Origin: a virus
Direction: 5' to 3' (one strand)
IMG/VR virus record: IMGVR_UViG_3300027899_001695
Span: 1 to 64,000 of that record
Length of the DNA: 64,000 nt
Within the stretch, counting starts at the first letter, position 1. Each line of letters opens with the position of its first letter. Shown in pieces: positions 58,976 to 64,000 of the stretch. The position numbers and the translations under genes were made by a program. The notes beneath the pieces are model-generated. The model made no database searches, was not told the DNA's origin, and was given only the letters and a program-made list of their open reading frames with translations.

Positions 58976-59564
58976 TTTAATTATTAAAGACGAGAAAACA
59001 AGAGGGCTAGTTACACCTAAAGATGTAATGGCCAAGCCTCATGCTATGGCTGGTAAAGTACGTAAGAAGCTTCGTAACGTAGAAGGAGGGCCACAAGACG
59101 AACCCATAAGTCCTACAAAAGAACGACATAGTGGAAAAAAGGGAAAAGTACCTAAGATAATCATGGAATGGGTAAGACGTAATGGTAAGATGTTTATGCG
59201 TAGGCGGACTATCATGGTAAATCCAGAAGAAGTTGAGTCACATGATAAAGTAGTAAAAGTATATTTGAACAAAAAGCATATAGATAACCCAAGATGGGTA
59301 GAGTTTGCGATGCAGGCCTATGCAAGAAATATTAAATTTACAAAGAAAATGGAAGGGTATGCAGTATGGCATGACCCTGAAGACCCTTTGCAGAAAATAG
59401 TATATAAGTCACATGATGATAAAAAGAAGACTGTACTGGTACATAATACAAAATTATCTGAAAAGGTATTATTGAGAGTATTTAATATTACGCAAAAAGA
59501 AAAACAAGAAGGCCTTGAAGAAGTCGAACAGCAACAAAAGAAACAAGGAATTATTCCTGAATAA
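58947..59564 (+). CDS. Basic protein with N-terminal tag-like helix
   Basis: A 205-residue, Lys/Arg-rich protein. MSHLLERINSLIIKDEKTRG is a variant of the shared tag. A basic linker (MAGKVRKKLRNVEGG) and a folded C-terminal domain (WVEFAMQAYARNIKFTKKM) follow. It is the last gene of the head block and may be a DNA-binding internal protein. It is followed by a terminator. No family recognised. Confidence 0.56.
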   Translation: MSHLLERINSLIIKDEKTRGLVTPKDVMAKPHAMAGKVRKKLRNVEGGPQDEPISPTKERHSGKKGKVPKIIMEWVRRNGKMFMRRRTIMVNPEEVESHDKVVKVYLNKKHIDNPRWVEFAMQAYARNIKFTKKMEGYAVWHDPEDPLQKIVYKSHDDKKKTVLVHNTKLSEKVLLRVFNITQKEKQEGLEEVEQQQKKQGIIPE

Positions 59565-59570
59565 ATGAAG

Positions 59571-59600
59571 AAGCCCAGACTAAAAATCTGGGCTTTCTTT
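59571..59600 (+). terminator. Bidirectional intrinsic terminator
   Basis: AAGCCCAGA / TCTGGGCTT (9 bp, loop CTAAAAA) followed by TCTTT. Because the stem starts with AA and ends with TT it can act in both directions. It separates the rightward head block from the leftward genes at 59628-60069. Confidence 0.85.
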
Positions 59601-59627
59601 CATATACCGACATCGCAACATCGGTAC

Positions 59628-59744
59628 TTAAATTGGTGGTGTACACCACAATGCAAGAGCAGTAAACAAGAGTATTAGTCCGATTGCCCATACAAGTAAT
59701 AACCTACCAAATCCCTGCATACTGTCAGTCTCCATATTATTCAT
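59628..59744 (-). CDS. Small single-pass membrane protein, leftward
   Basis: A 38-residue protein with one hydrophobic helix (RLLLVWAIGLILLFTALALW). AAAGGAG lies upstream on the minus strand, overlapping the end of the two-CW-like gene, with rather long spacing. A second in-frame ATG (MQGFG) is an alternative start. Possible superinfection or regulator peptide. Confidence 0.5.
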   Translation of the reverse strand: MNNMETDSMQGFGRLLLVWAIGLILLFTALALWCTPPI

Positions 59745-59754
59745 CTTATGTCTA

Positions 59755-60069
59755 TTATACTCCTTTAGAGACATCTTTCAAACTATCTAGCTTTGTATTA
59801 ATTCCTTTTCCCCACATTTTTATTTTAATTGGTTCGTTATTTCCAAACTTCTTGTATACTCTGCATATCTCACAGATGGAAGTATCATCCCCTGTTGCAC
59901 CGAAGTCATTGAGTTTGCAGTAAGTCCCTTCAATTTCCCAACAATGTAGGAACGTGTATTTAGGTGCAGGACAGTCACGCTTAATCATCTCAGGACAATG
60001 GCACTTGTCCCAACAGGCTTCTGTGTCTTGCCATACACTTGTTTTGGTTTCCATTTCTATCTTATTCAT
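59755..60069 (-). CDS. Two-CW domain-like Cys-rich protein, leftward
   Basis: A 104-residue protein with AGGAGGAAATC directly before its ATG on the minus strand. It contains CWDKCHCPEMIKRDC, then HCWEIEGTYC and ICEICRVYKKFG, a pattern like the bacterial two-CW domain (CW..C..CP, then C..G..C, C..C). It is likely a metal-binding regulatory or redox protein. Together with the small membrane protein it is the only leftward gene pair in the window, with its own promoter. Confidence 0.68.
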   Translation of the reverse strand: MNKIEMETKTSVWQDTEACWDKCHCPEMIKRDCPAPKYTFLHCWEIEGTYCKLNDFGATGDDTSICEICRVYKKFGNNEPIKIKMWGKGINTKLDSLKDVSKGV

Positions 60070-60082
60070 GATTTCCTCCTAC

Positions 60083-60111
60083 TTGATTTATACCTTATTA
60101 TATAGTATAAT
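60083..60111 (+). promoter_or_regulatory. Rightward sigma-70 promoter
   Basis: TTGATT (60083-60088), 17 bases, TATAAT (60106-60111). It overlaps the leftward promoter on the other strand, so the two should compete for polymerase. Upstream element for the right-end gene cluster. Confidence 0.55.
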
Positions 60112-60126
60112 AGGATGGTGGGTCAA
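60097..60126 (-). promoter_or_regulatory. Leftward sigma-70 promoter
   Basis: Minus strand TTGACC (60126-60121), 18 bases, TATAAT (60102-60097), about 30 bases before the ATG of the two-CW-like gene at 60069. It overlaps the rightward promoter at 60083-60111. Confidence 0.55.
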
Positions 60127-60178
60127 TAGAGCAAAAGGCGTAATCGGATATACGCATAAATGCTTAGAGTATGGGGTA

Positions 60179-60208
60179 GGTAGCTTCAAAACCCCCCTGT
60201 GCTATACT
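60179..60208 (+). promoter_or_regulatory. Repeated early-type promoter element, copy 1
   Basis: GGTAGCTTCAAAACCCC followed by CCTGTGCTATACT. TGC TATACT is an extended -10. The -35 is unclear (GTAGCT at 17 bases). A copy differing at two positions occurs at 63895. The 200-base gap (60070-60273) contains this and the two overlapping promoters. Confidence 0.6.
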
Positions 60209-60273
60209 GTCCACAGAGAGAAAAAATGCGAAGAAAAAGACAAAAAGCAATTAAAAATGTGGAGAAAAAGAAA

Positions 60274-60477
60274 ATGCTTATTAATGAGATTAAATGTACT
60301 CTTGCAGAATGCCCTCATTATCATGCTTGGCATAATGGTAAGTATCCTACTGATGGAAGATTGTGTGCTTATTATCCTAATTTAAGTACTACTCATTGTA
60401 ATAAATGGACAAGGATAGATGAATTTAAGTTGTTTTTAGCAATTCATAAGGAGAAACGAAATGTCGAGAAGTTATAA
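60274..60477 (+). CDS. Small Cys/His-containing early protein
   Basis: A 67-residue protein from ATG 60274, preceded by TGTGGAGAAAAAGAAA, a variant of the dispersed motif. An earlier in-frame ATG at 60226 is less well supported. It contains CTLAECPHYHAWHNG, LCAYY and HCNKWTRIDEFKLFLAI, a Cys/His set followed by a DEFK..L tail that resembles the DPFKR..LL motif of neighbouring genes. Probably a host-takeover or regulatory protein. Function unknown. Confidence 0.55.
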   Translation: MLINEIKCTLAECPHYHAWHNGKYPTDGRLCAYYPNLSTTHCNKWTRIDEFKLFLAIHKEKRNVEKL

Positions 60478-60694
60478 ACATATTGCTTGTTATACAGACC
60501 ATAATGCTTCTACATGGAGAAGAAAGCGTTGGGCATCCAAAGCTATTCGTAGGAAGATACTTGAGTTAGTAGATGGTAATATGTATAAGAAAATATATGA
60601 AACTTGGGCTATTTGTGATTATCGTTTTAAGGTAGGATTTAAGATACCTAACCATTGGTCATACGAAGATTTAGCTAAAGCAAGGAGAAAGTAA
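60461..60694 (+). CDS. Small basic protein
   Basis: A 77-residue basic protein (SRSYKHIACYTDHNASTWRRK, then WSYEDLAKARRK) that overlaps its neighbours. Possible nucleic-acid-binding or ribosome-associated early protein. No family recognised. Confidence 0.52.
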   Translation: MSRSYKHIACYTDHNASTWRRKRWASKAIRRKILELVDGNMYKKIYETWAICDYRFKVGFKIPNHWSYEDLAKARRK

Positions 60695-60910
60695 ATGGAA
60701 TGTAAAGAATGTAACAATGCTATTGTGCATGTTGATGGAGTAACGGCCCATATACAAGGAGAGTGGCACGTAGTAGAACGTAAAGCACGTATGGTTAAAG
60801 CACATAAATGCGGTTATCATTTAAACTGCTTTGAGTATAGGTTTGACCCTTTTAAACGATGTCTATTAATAAAAAAAGCGGAGAAAGAAGAAAATGAAAA
60901 CAGAGATTAG
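60695..60910 (+). CDS. Small Cys-rich protein with DPFKR tail
   Basis: A 71-residue protein with CKECNNAIVHV, HKCGYHLNCFEY, then FDPFKRCLLIKKAEK, the tail motif shared by several genes here. The last codons carry a dispersed motif copy (GCGG at 60878) before the next start. Probably a small metal-binding early protein of a paralogous family. Confidence 0.6.
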   Translation: MECKECNNAIVHVDGVTAHIQGEWHVVERKARMVKAHKCGYHLNCFEYRFDPFKRCLLIKKAEKEENENRD

Positions 60911-61529
60911 ATGGTGTTCAGATATAGGACTGTATGTACTTGATAGGTCGAAAGACTCTTGTGCTTATCGTACTACATTTTGTGTCTTGAACTGTTATAA
61001 CAATAAGATGTATAAGGTATTCAAGAATATGCTCAAGAAAGATGTAAGAAATGAAGCATATTGGGCATCACTTACACCAAAGGAATTTGCTCGTGGATTA
61101 AGATATAAGCGTCATAGTGTAGCAAGATTTAGGTTCTGTGCAAGAGGAGAGCCGTTTGATGATGGTAGTGCTGTTGTTAAGATAGCAGATATAGTATCAT
61201 CATTTCCAAATATACTATTTCAGCTTCCTACAAGGGCATGGCGAAATCCTTTAATGAAACTATTAATTGAAGATAGAGTTATGAAGTTTCCCAATGCAAG
61301 AGTAATAGCTTCAATTGACCCATCAAATACAGAGAAAGAATTATTAAGTGCTCATGAATGGAGAACATTCTTCTTTGGTGATGATACTAAGCATCCATAT
61401 GAGAATGAAAATCCTAATCGAGTATTTAGATGCCCAAAAACATGGCAACATATGAAAGGGCATTGTGAGATATGTGAAGCAGGGTGCTTTAATAAGGAGA
61501 AGAAACACGTATGGCTAAAACAGCATTAG
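60894..61529 (+). CDS. GP88-like radical-SAM-related protein
   Basis: A 211-residue protein. SCAYRTTFCVLNCYNNKMYK has C-x6-C-x3-C like the cysteine set of the GP88/radical-SAM-like phage proteins. ASLTPKEFARGL, RFRFCARGEPFD, NILFQLPTRAWRNPL and ARVIASIDPSN follow the GP88 pattern. The C-terminus adds CEICEAGCF. It is likely an iron-sulphur protein. The reaction is unknown. It lies among early small genes. Confidence 0.6.
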   Translation: MKTEIRWCSDIGLYVLDRSKDSCAYRTTFCVLNCYNNKMYKVFKNMLKKDVRNEAYWASLTPKEFARGLRYKRHSVARFRFCARGEPFDDGSAVVKIADIVSSFPNILFQLPTRAWRNPLMKLLIEDRVMKFPNARVIASIDPSNTEKELLSAHEWRTFFFGDDTKHPYENENPNRVFRCPKTWQHMKGHCEICEAGCFNKEKKHVWLKQH

Positions 61530-61783
61530 AAATAAAAAAAGATAGGTTGTTGGGGAGACGTTATGTGCTTTATAGTGATATAAAGTGGGAATGTACTCAT
61601 GACAATAAAATAATAAATAGGCTTAAAATATCAACAAAAGATGGAAAAAGTTTATATCCAAACCATTTCTATCTAAGCGACCATGACTATCTTACTGTAC
61701 CAATGATGTGTGAACAATGCTTCAAGAAAAAGCGATTGTTACTGGCATTGGGTGGAAGAAAGTTAGAACGGATAGATAAATGA
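61511..61783 (+). CDS. Small hypothetical protein
   Basis: A 90-residue protein with AAGGAGAAGAAACACGT upstream. It contains YSDIKWECTHDNKIINRL and MCEQCFKKKRLLLAL, with one CxxC. It overlaps the GP88-like gene by 19 bases. It may have a beta-sheet fold with a Cys pair. Unknown role. Confidence 0.52.
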   Translation: MAKTALEIKKDRLLGRRYVLYSDIKWECTHDNKIINRLKISTKDGKSLYPNHFYLSDHDYLTVPMMCEQCFKKKRLLLALGGRKLERIDK

Positions 61784-61977
61784 TAAGTATAGAACATGCA
61801 CAAGCCTTATGTGAACTTGTATCAGAAATACCGAAATTTCAAAATTGTAACCATCCTATCTTTTGCAAACTTGCTCCACAAGGTGGTTGTGTTGTGTGGC
61901 ATAATATAGACCCATTTAAACGCAAGTTACTGGAGATAAAATATAAGGAGAAAAATGAGCGAAACAGTATCAAATGA
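61780..61977 (+). CDS. Small Cys-rich protein with DPFKR tail
   Basis: A 65-residue protein with ALCELVSEI, NCNHPIFCKLAPQGGC, then NIDPFKRKLLEIKYKEK. It belongs to the same small family as the genes at 60695 and 61955. The spacing of Cys before the motif is similar in all. Function unknown. Confidence 0.58.
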   Translation: MISIEHAQALCELVSEIPKFQNCNHPIFCKLAPQGGCVVWHNIDPFKRKLLEIKYKEKNERNSIK

Positions 61978-62269
61978 TTATTTCTGTACTTTGGAATTAG
62001 ATAATATCAAGAAATGCAGAGTACGTCTTAATACAGGAAGTCTTATGGGGTTAGGCAATAGGATTGTCTGCTCTCATAAATACAACATGTATAAAGAACT
62101 GAATGACCCAAAGCAGTATGGCTGTGAACGAGTGTCTTCTATTGGGCAAGTAAAGTCAGAACTACTTTGTCTTATTCAAGACCCATTCAAGAAGACTTTG
62201 CTAAAAGCAAAAGCAAAAATACTATTCAAAGAATTGGCACGTAAGGAGAAGAAAAATGAAAATTCTTAA
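61955..62269 (+). CDS. Cys-rich protein with DPFK tail
   Basis: A 104-residue protein (YFCTLELDNIKKCRV, IVCSHKYNMYKEL, YGCERVSS, then IQDPFKKTLLKAKAK). Longest of the DPFK family here, with AAGGAGAAAAATG at its start. Overlaps neighbours. Function unknown. Confidence 0.58.
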   Translation: MSETVSNDYFCTLELDNIKKCRVRLNTGSLMGLGNRIVCSHKYNMYKELNDPKQYGCERVSSIGQVKSELLCLIQDPFKKTLLKAKAKILFKELARKEKKNENS

Positions 62270-62858
62270 AACAGAGGACATTAAAACAGCACTCGTAGCA
62301 TGGCTAAAAACAGCATATACAGACAATTATGAGATAGATGCAGGACATTATTATACATCGATTCGTATGAAAGATGTAGGTAGTGTAGAGTTACATTTTC
62401 TTAAGAGACGCCATATTCGTGTAAAAGGAATGACTGGAGAGCAGTTAATTGGTGGTGGTGTTTCGTTTAATGGTAGGCGTGATGGTGATATGCTTGTTCA
62501 TGGTGGTGCTAAGAGCGATTTTGGCGTCTTTGATGAAGTAGAGTTTAAAAGACGTATTGATGCTCGCTTTAAGGGCAAGATAGAACAAGCCGAAGCTTCT
62601 AAGAAATCACAGCAAGAATGGAAAGATAAATGTGTCACTTTAGACCCAATACTAACAGCCATTGGGTTTACTCTCGATAATAGATATTCTTGGCAAAAAG
62701 CATGGGAGTATGACCGTAAAGTAAGTATAAATCTGCGTCAAGGGTCTAAATTAAGTATAGACCTGCATAGTCAGAATATATCCGAAGAGGAAATACTAAA
62801 ATTGGCTAAAGTAATAAAGGAGACTTTAAGTGGAGAACTTACAAGTAATACTATCTGA
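62256..62858 (+). CDS. Hypothetical early protein
   Basis: A 200-residue alpha/beta protein with TAAGGAGAAGAAAA before the ATG. It contains AWLKTAYTDNYEIDAG, FLKRRHIRVKGMTGEQLIGG and GAKSDFGVFDEVEF, and a Lys-rich linker to a C-terminal part. No family recognised. Confidence 0.55.
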   Translation: MKILKTEDIKTALVAWLKTAYTDNYEIDAGHYYTSIRMKDVGSVELHFLKRRHIRVKGMTGEQLIGGGVSFNGRRDGDMLVHGGAKSDFGVFDEVEFKRRIDARFKGKIEQAEASKKSQQEWKDKCVTLDPILTAIGFTLDNRYSWQKAWEYDRKVSINLRQGSKLSIDLHSQNISEEEILKLAKVIKETLSGELTSNTI

Positions 62859-63213
62859 ATGTCTTAAAATGGTAGATATAACAGGAGAGGTTAAAGCTAC
62901 TGATAGAGAGTTTCACTATATCTTAGATGGTATGGTGGTAGAAAATAAACATGTGATTAAACATATGTCTAAAGATATCATAGCTAAACCTGTCTTTCAG
63001 TTGTTGCATGATTGGCTTATTTGTGATAAAATGGATTATATCATGAATAGGCAACATATCATGACAATAGCATCAGGATATTTAAGCAGATATAAAGATA
63101 TATTTGCTGTTGATTTATATCCTTTAACCGCAAAAATAAAAATAGAAGAACCAGTACTAATTAAGGAGAAAAAACGTGGAAAATTCAAAAAAGCTATGCC
63201 CAAACTGCAATAG
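62830..63213 (+). CDS. Hypothetical early protein
   Basis: A 127-residue protein starting at GTG 62830 (AAAGGAGACTTTAA upstream). Mostly helical (HYILDGMVVENKHVIKHM, then IMNRQHIMTIASGYL) with a basic C-terminus. Overlaps the flanking genes out of frame. No function recognised. Confidence 0.52.
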   Translation: MENLQVILSECLKMVDITGEVKATDREFHYILDGMVVENKHVIKHMSKDIIAKPVFQLLHDWLICDKMDYIMNRQHIMTIASGYLSRYKDIFAVDLYPLTAKIKIEEPVLIKEKKRGKFKKAMPKLQ

Positions 63214-63526
63214 AGAACTCGCTCCCGCAGGAGTAAACAGTGCAAATGAGTTAGCCTATCAATGTGGGCATTGTCTCTTGACTGGTGGTACTCTTGCAGA
63301 AATGGCAAGAATAGCAATAGAGAAAAAGAAGCGAGTAGAAGCTACCGCTTCCTTATTCAAATGCAAGATGTGTAATGAGAGTGTGCCATCTACCAAAATA
63401 AATCTTGCTGATACATTTCCAACTGGAATGTTAGAACTTATACATGTTTGTGATGATTGTATGCCACTTTTGGCTATATCGGAAGCAAAACGTAGGGAGA
63501 AAATAAATGACACAAGAAGAGCGTAA
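63176..63526 (+). CDS. Zinc-ribbon protein with two Cys4 sites
   Basis: A 116-residue protein starting at GTG 63176 (TAAGGAGAAAAAAC upstream). Cys pairs CPNCNREL, CGHCLLTGG, CKMCNESVP and CDDCMPLL indicate two zinc ribbons. A Lys/Arg-rich C-terminus suggests nucleic-acid binding. Possibly an early regulator of transcription. Confidence 0.6.
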   Translation: MENSKKLCPNCNRELAPAGVNSANELAYQCGHCLLTGGTLAEMARIAIEKKKRVEATASLFKCKMCNESVPSTKINLADTFPTGMLELIHVCDDCMPLLAISEAKRREKINDTRRA

Positions 63527-63899
63527 AGAGTTTGATGAACTTATATGTGGTTCAACCTGTTTTTCAAGACCTTGTTGTATAAGACGTACTGCCGCACATC
63601 AATTAGTATATTCTGATGGCATATACCATTGTTCTATGCACTCATATTGTTCACGAGTAACGCCTGTTCGTGGTAAGATTGCTAAATGGGTAGGTCGGTA
63701 TGAGGGCAAGAATGATGCTTTTAAGATTAACTTAATAAATCGTAAACTCAAAGCCTTAAAAACTGAGATTAAGGCAAGCACAATGAAACTGATTACACAA
63801 AATGGTAAAACATGGGTGGAAGTAAATGGTATGGTGGTATCGCCATCACGCTTTTCTTCGCAATGGTGGAAATTCAAGTTTGAGCGAGAAGAGAGGTAG
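63507..63899 (+). CDS. Cys-rich hypothetical protein
   Basis: A 130-residue protein with GGGAGAAAATAA upstream. It has LICGSTCFSRPCCIRRT and YHCSMHSYCSRVTP near the N-terminus, then a helical, basic C-terminal part (MVVSPSRFSSQWWKFKF). Its stop codon lies within the second copy of the promoter element at 63895. Function unknown. Confidence 0.55.
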   Translation: MTQEERKEFDELICGSTCFSRPCCIRRTAAHQLVYSDGIYHCSMHSYCSRVTPVRGKIAKWVGRYEGKNDAFKINLINRKLKALKTEIKASTMKLITQNGKTWVEVNGMVVSPSRFSSQWWKFKFEREER

Positions 63900-63924
63900 C
63901 TTCAAAACCCCTGTGTGCTATACT
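63895..63924 (+). promoter_or_regulatory. Repeated early-type promoter element, copy 2
   Basis: GGTAGCTTCAAAACCCC followed by TGTGTGCTATACT. Matches the element at 60179-60208 at 28 of 30 positions, with extended -10 TGC TATACT. It is positioned to transcribe the gene starting at 63974. Confidence 0.6.
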
Positions 63925-63928
63925 AAAG

Positions 63929-63950
63929 AACAGGTGGAAAACCACCTGTT
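63929..63950 (+). promoter_or_regulatory. Perfect inverted repeat downstream of promoter
   Basis: AACAGGTGG / CCACCTGTT with a 4-base AAAA loop (9-bp stem). It lies right after the promoter at 63895 and before the gene at 63974. No T-tract follows, so it may be an operator or 5' mRNA-stabilising hairpin, not a terminator. Confidence 0.5.
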
Positions 63951-63973
63951 ACTGATAGTAGGAGAGAAAAGAA

Positions 63974-64000
63974 ATGTTTTTATTTATCACAATAAGTTTA
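63974..64000 (+). CDS. Partial gene at window end
   Basis: ATG 63974 with TAGGAGAGAAAAGAA upstream. Only nine codons (MFLFITISL) are visible, beginning a hydrophobic segment. It runs past the end of the window. Confidence 0.5.

Noticed and set aside
1-64000. tRNA genes and insertion sequences
   Set aside because: No cloverleaf with a proper T-arm and no transposase-like frame with terminal inverted repeats was seen. The mobile elements present are inteins and homing endonucleases.

Overview
The window is part of the genome of an AT-rich tailed double-stranded DNA phage, most likely a siphovirus. The evidence is a tail tube gene, a tail assembly chaperone pair with a -1 frameshift signal, a tape measure protein, a tail hub-fibre, small and large terminase, a portal and an HK97-type prohead protease. 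Almost all genes lie on the + strand and are tightly packed, with ATGA-type overlaps and strong AGGAG ribosome sites. No phage RNA polymerase was seen, and the promoters look like host sigma-70 sites, some of the extended -10 type. The standard genetic code applies, because TGA ends several genes. The host cannot be named. A lipoprotein beside small membrane proteins and a class II (B12-dependent) ribonucleotide reductase are the only clues.

Layout. 1-11.2 kb: a homing endonuclease, then the head-tail connector, tail completion, tail tube, chaperones, short tape measure, tail tip, a 1362-residue hub-fibre, and a cysteine-peptidase-like protein interrupted by a LAGLIDADG domain. 11.2-12.5 kb: small membrane proteins and a lipoprotein, possibly for lysis. 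12.5-24 kb: replication and recombination (DnaB-like helicase, CHC2/TOPRIM primase, single-strand-binding protein, family A polymerase, RecA-like recombinase, Cas4-like nuclease) and an FtsZ/tubulin-like GTPase. Two intergenic stretches around the single-strand-binding protein gene appear to hold structured RNAs. 24-31 kb: small metal-binding proteins, a glycosyltransferase with two methyltransferases, RuvC and ribonucleotide reductase.

31-59.6 kb: packaging and head. This covers terS, terL with two inteins, the portal with one intein, about 17 kb of long charged proteins that share a short amphipathic tag (KSL..KSI), and the prohead protease with one intein. The tag, the location between portal and protease, and the low-complexity composition suggest a set of internal (cargo or scaffold-like) capsid proteins. 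A bidirectional terminator at 59.57 kb ends this long rightward block.

59.6-60.1 kb holds two leftward genes, a small membrane protein and a two-CW-like protein. Their promoter overlaps a rightward promoter. From 60.2 kb to the end runs a rightward run of small, mostly cysteine-containing, early-type genes, several sharing a DPFKR..LL tail motif. It is bracketed by two copies of a 30-bp promoter element.

The major capsid protein and a clear endolysin were not found. The capsid gene is expected upstream of base 1, because the window opens at the head-tail connector genes. Striking features of the genome are its load of inteins and homing endonucleases, the dispersed GCGGA-type motif found in and between genes, and the FtsZ-like gene.
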